NCBI GenBank assembly: GCA_034431315.1
Contig: DAOUDK010000004.1
Span: 1-64,000 of the forward strand
Direction: 5' to 3'
DNA from: JAUWOY01 sp034431315
GTDB taxonomy: Bacteria; Chloroflexota; Anaerolineae; VGOG01
DNA length: 64,000 nucleotides
Every line of letters starts with the position of its first letter. The first letter of the stretch is position 1. Shown here piece by piece: positions 6,199 through 14,447 of this stretch. Under the pieces are notes generated by a model. That model did no database searches, was not told the DNA's origin, and was given only the letters and a program-made list of their open reading frames with translations. The translations under genes were made by a program, and so were the position numbers.

Positions 6199-8694
6199 TC
6201 ACGTTTCCTGTTCGACCAGGACTTCCTCTTTGACAAAGGCCCCTTCCTCGACCGGGACTCCCTTCTGGGTAAAAGTCAAACCCTCCTCGTCGACATCTAT
6301 GACCACGGTATCGCCTGACTGGAAGCCGCCGTTCAGCAGTTGTATAGACAGAGGGCTCTCTACCCGCCGCTGCAAGGTGCGCTTGAGCGGACGGGCGCCA
6401 AACTGGGGATCGTACCCATCTTCGGCCAGCCACTCTCGCGCGGCCTCAGTCAACTCTACGGCCAAACCCTGCTCGGCAAGCCGTGCGCTGATCTCTTCCA
6501 TTTGGAGATCAACGATCTGCTTGACATGCTCCTGGCTCAGGGTGTGGAAGATGATGATCTCGTCAATGCGGTTGAGGAACTCGGGACGGAAGGTCTTCTT
6601 GAGCTTTTTCTGGATCTTCTGATGCGCCTCTTGCTCATCGGGAGTGTCTGCCTCTCCCGGCCTCAGGAAGCCGAGGGTGCCCCCCTTCTGGGCAAACTCC
6701 GTGCCGATGTTGGAGGTCATGATGACCACCGTGTTGCGGAAGTCAACGATGTGGCCCTGCCCGTCGGTCAGGCGCCCGTCCTCCATGATCTGCAACAAAG
6801 CGTTCCAGACGTCGGGATGGGCCTTCTCGATCTCGTCGAAGAGGACGATCTGGTAAGGCCGCCGCCGTACCGCTTCGGTTAGCTGCCCCCCTTCCTCGTA
6901 GCCTACGTAGCCAGGCGGCGCGCCGAAGAGGCGGGATGCGGTGTGGCGCTCCTGATACTCGCTCATATCTATACGTACCAGGGCCTCCTCGTCGTCGAAC
7001 ATGAACCAGGCTAGCGTCTTCGCCAGCTCCGTCTTGCCAACCCCAGAGGGGCCCAGGAAGATGAAACTGCCGATGGGCCGCTTGGGATCCTTCAGGCCGC
7101 TTCTCGCCCGGCGGATGGCATCGGAGACGGCGTTTATGGCCTCGTCCTGGCCGACGATTCGCTCGTGCAGCCTTTCTTCCATGCTAAGGAGCCTTTCGGC
7201 TTCGGTTTCCATCAGACTGTGCACCGGGATTCCCGTCCAGCTAGCGACTACCTGGGCAATGTCTTCCTCGTCCACCACTTCGTCCAGGTTCATCTCCTGT
7301 CGCCAGGCATCGCGTTGGTCGTTGAACTCCGTCTCCAACTTCAGGCGCCCGCTCTTGAAACTGGCCGCCCGCTCGTAGTCCCGCGCTGCCCAGGCGGCCT
7401 CTTCCTCGGTGATCAGCTTCTGCAGCTCGGCCTTCATGGCCTTGAGATCTGGCGGCATGCTGTAGATGGCGACGCGCAGTTTCGCCGCTCCCTCGTCAAT
7501 AAGGTCTACAGCCTTGTCGGGGAGGTGGCGGTCCGTCACGTAGCGCTGGGAGAGCCGGGCGGCTGCCACCAGGGCCTCGTCGGCAAAAGTGACCTTGTGG
7601 TGGGCTTCGTAGCGGTCGCGAAGCCCTTTTAGCATCTCGATGGTCTCCTCGACGGTGGGCTCCTCCACGTAGACGGGAGAGAAGCGCCTCTCCAGAGCGG
7701 AGTCCCGCTCGATGTACTTGCGGTAGTCGTTCAGGGTGGTGGCCCCCACGCACTGCAGTTCCCCCCGGGCCAGGGCAGGCTTCATCATGCTGGAGGCATC
7801 CAGTGCTCCTGCGCCGGCGCCGGCTCCGACCACGTTGTGCAGTTCGTCAATGAAGAGGATGATCTCCCCCTCGGCCCGCTGGATTTCTTCGATGGCCGTT
7901 TTCAAACGTTCCTCGAACTCGCCTCGGAGGCGAGAGCCAGCCACCATGGCCGCCAAATCCAGGGAGACGACTCGTTTGCCCATCAGTATCTCAGGCACGT
8001 CGTCATCGGCGATTTTCTGGGCCAGCCCCTCGACGATGGCCGTCTTCCCTACACCGGCCTCGCCGATGAGAACCGGGTTGTTCTTGGTGCGCCGCGACAG
8101 CACCTGGATGACTCGCAGAATCTCCTCGTCACGGCCAATGACCGGATCCAGTCTTCCTTCTTTGGCCAACTGGGTCAGGTCGCGGCTATATTTTTCGAGG
8201 ACACGGTACCGGCTCTCGGCGAACTGATCGGTCACCCGTTGGCCGCCGCGTACTTCCTTAATGGCCTCGTGGATCCGGTCCTTGGTAACGCCGTAGTCGC
8301 CCAGAATGCGAGCCACTGGGGTGCCTCGTTCGCTGGCGATAGCCAGGAGGAGGTGCTCGGTCGAGATGTACTCATCCTTGAGCTTGCTGGCCTCCTCGTT
8401 AGCCACGTCTATGACCCGCTTGAGGCGGGGAGTGATAAACACCTGGCCGGTCCCGCCGCCGTAGATGGCGACCTTAGGGCTGGCCTTCAGCACCCCGTCC
8501 AGGCGGCTTTTCACTGTCTCGATGTTCACCCCCAGTTTCTCCAACACCTGAGGGATGACGCCCTCCGGCTGCTCCAGGAGGGCCAGCAGCATGTGCTCGG
8601 TGTCCACCTGGTTGTGGCTGTAACGCTGCAATATCTCGTACGACCGGGTGGCTGCATCCAGCGCCCGCTCGGTGAAACGATCAAATCTCATCAT
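6199..8694 (-). CDS. clpC: ATP-dependent Clp protease ATP-binding subunit ClpC
   Basis: A cytosolic AAA+ unfoldase that delivers proteins to the ClpP protease. Two Clp-N repeats occupy residues 1-145. The first AAA+ domain has Walker A G-E-A-G-V-G-K-T (211-218) and Walker B F-I-D-E-L (281-285). A UVR-type coiled segment lies at about 430-460, and the second AAA+ domain has Walker A G-P-S-G-V-G-K-T (548-555). The UVR-type middle segment in place of the long ClpB M-domain, and an L-G-F loop after the second domain's T-S-N-I-G sensor, mark it as ClpC rather than ClpB. Length 831 is typical. Two ATG codons are adjacent at the start; the ribosome site AGAGGTGG precedes both. No CtsR or McsAB neighbours and no CIRCE element are visible. 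Confidence 0.95.
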   Translation of the reverse strand: MMRFDRFTERALDAATRSYEILQRYSHNQVDTEHMLLALLEQPEGVIPQVLEKLGVNIETVKSRLDGVLKASPKVAIYGGGTGQVFITPRLKRVIDVANEEASKLKDEYISTEHLLLAIASERGTPVARILGDYGVTKDRIHEAIKEVRGGQRVTDQFAESRYRVLEKYSRDLTQLAKEGRLDPVIGRDEEILRVIQVLSRRTKNNPVLIGEAGVGKTAIVEGLAQKIADDDVPEILMGKRVVSLDLAAMVAGSRLRGEFEERLKTAIEEIQRAEGEIILFIDELHNVVGAGAGAGALDASSMMKPALARGELQCVGATTLNDYRKYIERDSALERRFSPVYVEEPTVEETIEMLKGLRDRYEAHHKVTFADEALVAAARLSQRYVTDRHLPDKAVDLIDEGAAKLRVAIYSMPPDLKAMKAELQKLITEEEAAWAARDYERAASFKSGRLKLETEFNDQRDAWRQEMNLDEVVDEEDIAQVVASWTGIPVHSLMETEAERLLSMEERLHERIVGQDEAINAVSDAIRRARSGLKDPKRPIGSFIFLGPSGVGKTELAKTLAWFMFDDEEALVRIDMSEYQERHTASRLFGAPPGYVGYEEGGQLTEAVRRRPYQIVLFDEIEKAHPDVWNALLQIMEDGRLTDGQGHIVDFRNTVVIMTSNIGTEFAQKGGTLGFLRPGEADTPDEQEAHQKIQKKLKKTFRPEFLNRIDEIIIFHTLSQEHVKQIVDLQMEEISARLAEQGLAVELTEAAREWLAEDGYDPQFGARPLKRTLQRRVESPLSIQLLNGGFQSGDTVVIDVDEEGLTFTQKGVPVEEGAFVKEEVLVEQET

Positions 8695-8802
8695 GGTAAT
8701 CCACCTCTATTTCAATACTGGAAATGAAGTTATGTCTGTTTGGGACGTATCTCAAAGGCAAGTTGAGACCGATAAAAACACACGTCAAATTCTATGAAGA
8801 AG

Positions 8803-9015
8803 TTAACTTGGGGTGTTCTCCGCTTCTTTTAGCACGTTAAGGAGCGTGTTTGCTGCTTCAAAAGAGTCATAGGGCGACCAGATGGGATAAGCCATGCCTG
8901 GTTGGAGCAAAGCACCTTCTTCTTGGGCAAGCTCATACACTGACAACAGCAGCACGTGCAGTTTGTCGGCGCGGTCTAGTTCATGTAGCAAGGGCGCTAA
9001 TTTTGTCACACTCAT
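8803..9015 (-). CDS. Small hypothetical protein of a cyanobacteria/Chloroflexota-type family
   Basis: A 70-residue soluble protein with a helical R-A-D-K-L-H-V-L half and a conserved-looking Y-P-I-W-S-P-Y-D-S-F-E-A-A-N-T-L end. I recall the same pattern (L-x-P-G-x-x-Y-P-V-W-S-P-Y-D-A-F-E-A-A) in small cyanobacterial proteins of unknown function, often beside toxin genes. The ribosome site AGGAGTG fits the ATG. It lies 77 bases downstream of the PIN toxin gene on the same strand and could share its transcript, perhaps as a module component. No function is assigned. Confidence 0.65.
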   Translation of the reverse strand: MSVTKLAPLLHELDRADKLHVLLLSVYELAQEEGALLQPGMAYPIWSPYDSFEAANTLLNVLKEAENTPS

Positions 9016-9092
9016 TGTGATTCACTCCTAACGATAATGGGTAGTTTGCTCCCTGAAATCATCATCAACCAGGCAACTCATGCGTCCCAGCT

Positions 9093-9566
9093 TCAACGAT
9101 ATCCACGGCTCTGTAACCACTCCTCTGGCGTTTGAATGGTAATCATAGTTTTACCCTTGTAGTGTTTGGTGTTCCAGGTGACAAAGGCCTCGCAAGCGGC
9201 GCACTCAATCGTCCATAAGATTGCCGCATCACCTAATCTCACTCTGCGCTCAATCCTCTCCAGCAACTCTGCATTCTGACGCGCCCAGAATCTTTGAGGC
9301 GAAGCAATCTCTATTTGGGGATACAAAATGCTGGTATCGTCAGAAGCGAGGTACTCTTCGAAGATAAGCGTAGCTTCATCAGGCTGCCTGGCGGTCGCAA
9401 TAAGCCCACACAGTTCCAAAAGGCTAAAGATGGGCACTCCGCGCTCAATCCGCTCGCTTTCCCGCAAGAACCACTCAGTCGCGGGATACCGTCCATCCTG
9501 CTTAAAGATGTGATGAATGCCCAGCACATCGGTGTCAATGCCGATCATGAGCTTCCTCCGCGCCAC
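9093..9566 (-). CDS. PIN-domain ribonuclease, VapC-like toxin
   Basis: Predicted Mg-dependent endoribonuclease of a type II toxin-antitoxin pair. The 157-residue PIN fold shows the acidic active-site residues D11/D13 (G-I-D-T-D-V-L), E51 (L-L-E-L) and D113 (L-G-D-A-A-I-L), plus the C-terminal W-N-T-K-H-Y strand where PIN toxins carry T-x-N. Its start overlaps the end of the upstream antitoxin gene by 22 bases, the usual coupling of such pairs. An alternative start is the ATG seven codons in, right before I-G-I-D-T-D. The RNA target is unknown. Confidence 0.85.
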   Translation of the reverse strand: MARRKLMIGIDTDVLGIHHIFKQDGRYPATEWFLRESERIERGVPIFSLLELCGLIATARQPDEATLIFEEYLASDDTSILYPQIEIASPQRFWARQNAELLERIERRVRLGDAAILWTIECAACEAFVTWNTKHYKGKTMITIQTPEEWLQSRGYR

Positions 9567-9856
9567 CTGGAGGCATTGATAATCTCGACAATGTCATCGG
9601 TACCATAAGTCTCCACCATTGCCTGAGCGACTTTCTCTGCATTGATTTGACTGATAGAGCGACCATGCCGGGGCTTTTTTCCCAGGTACGAAAGTGTTAG
9701 CTCAGCGATTTTTTTCTCTAGCTCCTTCTGAAGCAGGTAATCCTCAATGAGCTCCATCAGGACATCATCGCGCGTTGATTTTTTCTTCGTCGCAATTCGG
9801 TCCAAGCGGCCTAGAGTATACGCCGGGATACGTAATACTATTTCTTTAGTTGCCAT
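9545..9856 (-). CDS. Ribbon-helix-helix antitoxin, VapB-like
   Basis: A 103-residue DNA-binding antitoxin partner of the PIN protein. The N-terminus, K-E-I-V-L-R-I-P-A-Y-T-L-G-R-L-D-R-I-A, is a CopG/Arc-type ribbon-helix-helix: a short strand, then two helices ending near residue 45. The lysine-rich middle and acidic C-terminal part would wrap the toxin. The ribosome site GAGGAGG and a strong promoter (9901-9929) sit directly upstream. Autorepression at that promoter is expected from the family but no operator can be picked by eye. Confidence 0.82.
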   Translation of the reverse strand: MATKEIVLRIPAYTLGRLDRIATKKKSTRDDVLMELIEDYLLQKELEKKIAELTLSYLGKKPRHGRSISQINAEKVAQAMVETYGTDDIVEIINASRWRGGSS

Positions 9857-9900
9857 GTGAATTCCTCCTCAGCGGCTAAATTCGCCATTTTCCCTTTTCA

Positions 9901-9929
9901 ATTATACTCTATTTCTTCCCTCTTGGCAA
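9901..9929 (-). promoter_or_regulatory. Promoter of the toxin-antitoxin operon
   Basis: On the minus strand TTGCCA (9924-9929) and TATAAT (9901-9906) are 17 bases apart, about 45 bases before the antitoxin ATG. Confidence 0.65.
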
Positions 9930-10047
9930 CAATTAAGGAGCGCAGCCCGCCTGACGTTCGCACTCCAGCGAATTTGCCCTGCTTTAATTATAGACCACTC
10001 GTGTTAGAATTACGCAAGAAAAGTGTTAGAGTTTTGTTAGAAAAGTT

Positions 10048-10078
10048 GGGCGAGCTGTGCCAGATGCACAGCCCGCCC
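10048..10078 (-). terminator. Terminator of the dnaJ-htrA-release-factor-like operon
   Basis: A 13-bp stem with one mismatch (10048-10060 with 10066-10078, 5-base loop) is followed on the minus strand by AACTTTTC. It sits 10 bases beyond the stop of the eRF1-like gene. Confidence 0.65.
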
Positions 10079-10087
10079 AAAAAGCGC

Positions 10088-11200
10088 TCAATATCGTAGA
10101 ATCGCTCCGATGTGGCCCGCCTTCTCCAGGGACGGGCTGTCTCTCACTACCTCGACCTGCCCTCCTTGGTCAATGACCTCTCGCACGATCAGGTCTACAG
10201 CAGCATCTATTTGCTTTACTTTACTGCCGCAGAAGGGGCACTCCTCCTGGGCTTGAGCAACGATGTAGCCGCACTGCTCACAACGGTAGGCAGTGGCCTT
10301 GTATCCTTCGGATATCAATAGGATGCGCACTCGCCCCTCGTACACAGCTCCCAGGGTGTCGGCCAGGCCAATGGCCCCGGCCCCGCCCTTGGCTGCTGCG
10401 GTGATGACGCTCTCCACGAGTGCCTTCTCCCTCTCGCGCTCAACCTCCGCTATGATTTCCAGCGAACGATCCAACACCTCTGTCTCCGAGGCAGTCATGG
10501 CTGCGGGGAAGCTGCCCACTACCTGTTCTTGTAGGTCCCTGGGCAACATCTCCTGAAACTGGGCTACGGTCTGTTCAGTGCCGCCCAGAATGATTCGGTC
10601 ACATTGCCCTCCCGCGCAGAACTTGGCCGTCAACTCGGCTGCCTCCTTGAGATTGCGCTGGGCTATCTCCTCCTCCCTCCGTCCAATGCGCCCCGTTACC
10701 CCACCCCGACGGCCAGCCGCCGAGCCGCGGCCGTGCTTCATGCGTTTCACTTCCTCACCAATAGTCCCGCTGGTCTCCTGCAATTCCCCTAGTTGGAAGA
10801 GGAAGAGGCGTGCTCCCTCCTGATCCACCAGCACAACCCCATAGCGTCCGTAGGCGTCGAGGATGTTGGTCAAGGGCTTGATGTAGGGTCTCTCGCCTAC
10901 GTGGACGTGGTTTTCCACCGGTACGGCCAGGGGATAAGCCCGCCAAAAGTCCTGCTCCAGGCAGGAAAATAATACCACCCCCTTGCCTTGCCAGTCGTAC
11001 TCGTGGTCGAAATATCGCTCCACGGCGCCGACATCTTTGCGCCGTGCCTGACCTGATATCTCCTTCAGCAGGCCCCTCAGCACCAGCTTGTACTCATCAG
11101 TGGTACGCTTCGTTGGATCAACGTCCAGGTACAAGCTTAGCACCGGCGATTCCTCACTGTGAAAACCTATCAGCTCTTGCAGATCTTTTTCACTGAACAT
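10088..11200 (-). CDS. Bacterial eRF1-like (baeRF/VLRF1-type) protein with zinc ribbon
   Basis: A 370-residue protein with the layout of bacterial relatives of archaeal/eukaryotic release factor 1. The N-terminal domain begins S-P-V-L-S-L-Y-L-D-V-D-P. The central alpha/beta domain holds the basic stretch R-M-K-H-G-R-G-S-A-A-G-R-R-G-G, where eRF1/Vms1-type factors carry their GGQ-like or Q/G-rich catalytic loop. The C-terminal domain has a C-x2-C (C-E-Q-C) and C-x2-C (C-P-F-C) zinc ribbon. No GGQ is present, so canonical peptide release is doubtful; tRNA-linked peptide or stalled-ribosome handling is a family-based guess. It is the third gene of an operon with dnaJ and htrA. The ribosome site AGGAGG is strong. 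Confidence 0.72.
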   Translation of the reverse strand: MFSEKDLQELIGFHSEESPVLSLYLDVDPTKRTTDEYKLVLRGLLKEISGQARRKDVGAVERYFDHEYDWQGKGVVLFSCLEQDFWRAYPLAVPVENHVHVGERPYIKPLTNILDAYGRYGVVLVDQEGARLFLFQLGELQETSGTIGEEVKRMKHGRGSAAGRRGGVTGRIGRREEEIAQRNLKEAAELTAKFCAGGQCDRIILGGTEQTVAQFQEMLPRDLQEQVVGSFPAAMTASETEVLDRSLEIIAEVEREREKALVESVITAAAKGGAGAIGLADTLGAVYEGRVRILLISEGYKATAYRCEQCGYIVAQAQEECPFCGSKVKQIDAAVDLIVREVIDQGGQVEVVRDSPSLEKAGHIGAILRY

Positions 11201-11242
11201 GCTCTAGCCTCCTTTAGCTTTAGTTTTCATATTTGATCAAGT

Positions 11243-12439
11243 TCACAGACCTTCGGGCATTTCACCTAGTTTCACTTCGATGGTCATCTCCTGATCGTCG
11301 CGCCAGATGGTCAGCGTCACCGTCTGCCCGACCTCGGTTTGCTCCTGCAGATAGGCGTCCAGGTCGTCCCAGCTAAGCAGCGGCACGCCGTCAATGGCCG
11401 TCAGGACGTCTCCGCCGACCAGCAGCCGACGCCGCCGGTAGATCACTTCCTCAGTGGCGCCAAGCAGGCCTGCCCGCACGGCCGGGCTATTGCGATAGAG
11501 CTGGGCGATCAGCAGTCCCCGGTCCACTGGCAGTCCCAGCGCGCGGGCCAGCTCCGGATAGAGATCGTAGCCGAGTCCCTCGATGCCCAGCCAGGGATGG
11601 GGATAGCGCCCGTTCTGGATGAGTTCCGGCACGATCTGCTTGAGCTTGTTGACCGGAATCGCCAGGCCCACGCCCGCCGAGGTGCCGCTGGGCGAGAAGA
11701 GGGCTGAGTTGACGCCGATAAGCTGCCCGCTGCTGTCCAGCAATGGCCCGCCGGAGTTGCCCCGATTGATGGCGGCATCGGTCTGGATCACACCGCGCAG
11801 CACCTGATCATCGTTGGTCTTCACCGTGCGGTTGATGGCGCTGACCACGCCCACTGTCAGCGTGCGCTCGAATTGGCCGAAGGGATTGCCGATAGCGATG
11901 GCCCGCTGGCCTACCTGTAGAGCATCCGAGTCACCCAGAGGAATAGGCTCGACGCCTTCCGGTAGCTCATCCACCTGTAGCACGGCTAGGTCGTTCAGAG
12001 GATCAACACCTATGATCTCGGCCGGTAGCTCCTTATCACTGCCAAAGCTGACCACGATCTCGCTGGCGCCTGCCACCACGTGGTAGTTGGTGATGATATG
12101 GCCATCGCGATCATAGACGAAGCCGGAGCCACTGCCCTCCTCGGGAACGAGGCCGAAGAAGAAGCTGTGGCGCAATACCTGGGTGGTGATGTTGACCACG
12201 GCGGGGCTGGTGCGCTGGTAAACGGAGATCACCCGTTGCTCTCCGACGTCAGATGCTTCTATCATCTCCGGAGGCAGGGGCGTTGGCGTAACGACTATCA
12301 CTAGGGGGGTGGGAGAGGGGGGGGGGGTAGGGGTGGGTTCCTGTTGTCTAACGTTCGGGAGCGAAATCAGGCTGCAACCCAACAGAGTTGTCATCAACAG
12401 GATTATCAAGATAGACAGATATAGCTTTTTGTGCATCAT
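11243..12439 (-). CDS. HtrA/DegP-like serine protease (membrane-anchored lipoprotein)
   Basis: Degrades or refolds damaged exported proteins outside the membrane. A lipoprotein signal (L-L-G-C, lipidated Cys22) is followed by a Pro/Thr-rich stalk (35-58), then a trypsin-like domain. The catalytic triad is H120 (T-N-Y-H-V-V), D150 (N-D-L-A-V-L) and S229 (R-G-N-S-G-G-P-L). One PDZ domain fills about residues 290-390. The length of 398 is normal for one-PDZ family members. It follows dnaJ by only five bases and precedes the eRF1-like gene by 42, so the three form an operon joining chaperone, protease and translation-factor functions. The ribosome site is AGGAGAG. Confidence 0.93.
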   Translation of the reverse strand: MMHKKLYLSILIILLMTTLLGCSLISLPNVRQQEPTPTPPPSPTPLVIVVTPTPLPPEMIEASDVGEQRVISVYQRTSPAVVNITTQVLRHSFFFGLVPEEGSGSGFVYDRDGHIITNYHVVAGASEIVVSFGSDKELPAEIIGVDPLNDLAVLQVDELPEGVEPIPLGDSDALQVGQRAIAIGNPFGQFERTLTVGVVSAINRTVKTNDDQVLRGVIQTDAAINRGNSGGPLLDSSGQLIGVNSALFSPSGTSAGVGLAIPVNKLKQIVPELIQNGRYPHPWLGIEGLGYDLYPELARALGLPVDRGLLIAQLYRNSPAVRAGLLGATEEVIYRRRRLLVGGDVLTAIDGVPLLSWDDLDAYLQEQTEVGQTVTLTIWRDDQEMTIEVKLGEMPEGL

Positions 12440-12444
12440 CTCTC

Positions 12445-13371
12445 CTACTGGTCCTGGCGCAGGCTGGCCAGTTCGCGGAAGAGCTCTTTCTCCTTTTTGC
12501 TAAGCTTCTGTGGCACTTGTACCCTGAACCTGGCGTAGAGGTCGCCGCGTTTTTGGGGATGGCGCAGGCTGGGCATGCCCTTTCCTCGCAGGCGGAAGGT
12601 GCGACCGCCCTGGGTCCCGGCTGGGATCTTGAGCATCACGTCGCCGCCTGGGGTGGGCACCTTGATCTCTCCGCCCAACACGGCGGTGTAGAGGCTGACG
12701 GGGACATCGCAATTGAGGTCATCCCCCTGGCGCTCGAAGATGGAATGGGGCAGAACTTTAACTTCCAAGTAGAGGTCCCCGCTGGCCCCTCCGCCGATGC
12801 CGGGGCTGCCCTCGCCTGCCATCCGCACCTTGGAACCTGTCCTGACCCCCGGCGGGATCTTCACCTCCAGGCGTCGTCCATCTTTCTGGATCATCCGGGT
12901 AGTGCCTTGAGAAGCCTCCTCCAGGGTGATCTCCACTGGCTGAGTGTAGTCCTGGCCCCGGCGGGGGCGCGCCTGGGTGGCGCCCATGCCGCCGAAAATG
13001 GTCTGGAAGAAATCGGAGAAGCCTCCACCGCCGAACAAATCGCCCAGGTCTGCGTACTCCACCCGGACGCGTCCGCTTCCGGGCTGTGCTTGGTTGAACC
13101 ACTGGCTCCAGTCGAAGCCCCTGGGATCTCTGCCCTTGTGCTGCCACTGCTGCCAACTGCTTCCCAACTGGTCATACTTGCGGCGCTTCTCAGGATCGGA
13201 CAAAACCTCATGGGCCTCATTGATGTCCTTGAAACGCTCCTCGGCAGTTTTGTCGTCGGGGTTCACGTCGGGGTGATGTTGGCGGGCCAGCTTACGATAA
13301 GCCTTCTTTATCTCTTTCTCGTCGGCGTTCCGTTTCACGCCCAGGATCTTGTAGTAGTCTTTGTACTCCAT
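12445..13371 (-). CDS. DnaJ-class co-chaperone, CbpA-like (no zinc finger)
   Basis: Stimulates Hsp70 (DnaK) ATPase and delivers clients. The J-domain (residues 1-70) carries the essential H-P-D at 33-35. A Gly/Phe-rich linker (about 90-130) is followed by two C-terminal beta-barrel substrate domains (130-300). The Cys-rich zinc finger of true DnaJ is absent, which makes it CbpA/DnaJ2-type. No dnaK or grpE is adjacent, so this is probably a second J-protein. The ribosome site is weak. It is the first gene of the operon; its promoter was not clear. Confidence 0.9.
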   Translation of the reverse strand: MEYKDYYKILGVKRNADEKEIKKAYRKLARQHHPDVNPDDKTAEERFKDINEAHEVLSDPEKRRKYDQLGSSWQQWQHKGRDPRGFDWSQWFNQAQPGSGRVRVEYADLGDLFGGGGFSDFFQTIFGGMGATQARPRRGQDYTQPVEITLEEASQGTTRMIQKDGRRLEVKIPPGVRTGSKVRMAGEGSPGIGGGASGDLYLEVKVLPHSIFERQGDDLNCDVPVSLYTAVLGGEIKVPTPGGDVMLKIPAGTQGGRTFRLRGKGMPSLRHPQKRGDLYARFRVQVPQKLSKKEKELFRELASLRQDQ

Positions 13372-13405
13372 CTATCGTTTGTGCTCCGGTGTTCACTCAG
13401 GATGT

Positions 13406-13672
13406 TCACGCGAATGCTGGCTCCAACACGAACTCATCTGCATGTTTGAGAAATGCCTGGCCCGATAATTTCACAGCCTCAGCAATAGCATCTTTAGTGA
13501 TGCTATTGTGACATTCCTCAATGATAGTTTCCCAAGCCATTCCATTGGCAACCATCTCTAGCACTTGCCAAACCATAATGCGCGTGCCGCGAAAGGTTGG
13601 CTGGCCGTGACAGACTTCGGGATCGGCGACGATATAGCGTCCCAATAGTTGAGCCTTTTTGTTTTTTGTCAT
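13406..13672 (-). CDS. DUF433 antitoxin-like protein (orphan)
   Basis: An 88-residue DUF433 protein, a helical family usually paired with a DUF5615 PIN-like toxin. The core I-V-A-D-P-E-V-C-H-G-Q-P-T-F-R-G-T-R-I matches the diagnostic P-x-x-x-x-G-x-P-x-x-x-G-T-R pattern. I start at ATG 13672 because GGGAGGC lies just upstream; an earlier in-frame ATG five codons before has no site. No DUF5615 gene is next to it, unlike the second DUF433 gene at 16530-16790, so its partner was lost or lies elsewhere. Confidence 0.8.
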   Translation of the reverse strand: MTKNKKAQLLGRYIVADPEVCHGQPTFRGTRIMVWQVLEMVANGMAWETIIEECHNSITKDAIAEAVKLSGQAFLKHADEFVLEPAFA

Positions 13673-13715
13673 CTCAATGCCTCCCATACACTCAAGCTAT
13701 TAGCTGCATTGATAG

Positions 13716-13985
13716 TTACTGTCCATACAGCACTCGCTTGATGCTGGCGTTGATCGGGTCTACTTCAACCATGAAATCACCGCCACGGCGCCCCACGTAA
13801 TCCTTCGGGCCGTAGTTTATCTGCCAAATCGAGCCGCCATTGAAAGGGCATTGAGTAATGGTAATCAGGCTTTGATGCAGGTCAATACCTGATTCACGGG
13901 CACGTCTATTCGCCACCGCTAATACATAGGCAAGTGATATAGCAAGTTCATCTTGAAGCACAGCGGCTGTCAATGTTACGGTCAT
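13716..13985 (-). CDS. Small hypothetical protein upstream of the orphan DUF433 gene
   Basis: An 89-residue protein I cannot place. It has a helical first half and a G-G-S-I-W-Q-I-N-Y-G-P-K-D-Y / R-R-G-G-D-F-M-V-E-V-D beta-rich second half ending K-R-V-L-Y-G-Q. The ribosome site AAGGAG fits the start. It lies 11 bases downstream of the JAMM peptidase gene on the same strand, so the two are likely made together. It could be a partner or substrate of that peptidase, but nothing in the sequence proves it. Confidence 0.6.
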   Translation of the reverse strand: MTVTLTAAVLQDELAISLAYVLAVANRRARESGIDLHQSLITITQCPFNGGSIWQINYGPKDYVGRRGGDFMVEVDPINASIKRVLYGQ

Positions 13986-13996
13986 AGTAGAACTCC

Positions 13997-14440
13997 TTAT
14001 CCTTTAGCAAAGATATCTCGCGTATTTCCTACCTCGTTCACCTGTCCGTTCGGTGAAACGAGATAGATGGTTTCTTGCGAAATGACGAACTCGCCTTCAT
14101 AAAACTGGCCTTTCAAATCAGGGTCATCTCGCACAGCGCGCTTATCTGTCTCGCCAGGTTCTTGAAGATGATCGCTCCCTGTGTTCGGGTGAGTGTGGAA
14201 CGTGGCAACGATGTCATGCTCCCCTATCCGACAGTTCGCGTGTGGTGGAAGGATGATGATATTCTGATTGCCTTTAGGCCAGCGGACTACACTCAAATTG
14301 CCCACAGAATCTCGCAGAACAAAACCGCCCTCTTCGTGTCCCCCAGTGACACCAGGTTGCGAATCTTGCCATGCTCGCTTAAGCTCAGCACGAATGGCAG
14401 GATCATTCAGGATGGTAGAACGTTGCAGCGGTTCGTGCAT
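13997..14440 (-). CDS. JAB/MPN (JAMM) metallopeptidase-like protein
   Basis: A 147-residue single-domain protein with a JAMM zinc motif: E36 or E37 (G-H-E-E-G-G-F), H82-T-H84-P, and D99 (G-E-T-D), spaced as in the E-x(n)-H-x-H-x(n)-D metal site. JAMM enzymes cut isopeptide or peptide bonds behind ubiquitin-like folds, or act in cysteine biosynthesis. A Gly stands where the family's usual Ser precedes x-x-D. I start at ATG 14440; a TTG five codons earlier (14455) overlaps the previous gene. It lies between two small genes of unknown role, an arrangement I have seen in cyanobacteria-like accessory clusters. Its substrate is unknown. Confidence 0.75.
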   Translation of the reverse strand: MHEPLQRSTILNDPAIRAELKRAWQDSQPGVTGGHEEGGFVLRDSVGNLSVVRWPKGNQNIIILPPHANCRIGEHDIVATFHTHPNTGSDHLQEPGETDKRAVRDDPDLKGQFYEGEFVISQETIYLVSPNGQVNEVGNTRDIFAKG

Positions 14441-14447
14441 GTTTGAT

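Noticed and set aside
6199..8694. ClpB instead of ClpC
   Set aside because: A UVR-type middle segment replaces the long M-domain, and an L-G-F loop is present.
7837..8727. 296-residue open frame opposite clpC
   Set aside because: It lies antisense to a highly conserved gene, has no ribosome site and no recognisable domain; GC-rich shadow frame.
12517..13449. 310-residue open frame opposite the dnaJ-like gene
   Set aside because: Antisense to a clear J-protein gene and of low-complexity composition; a shadow.
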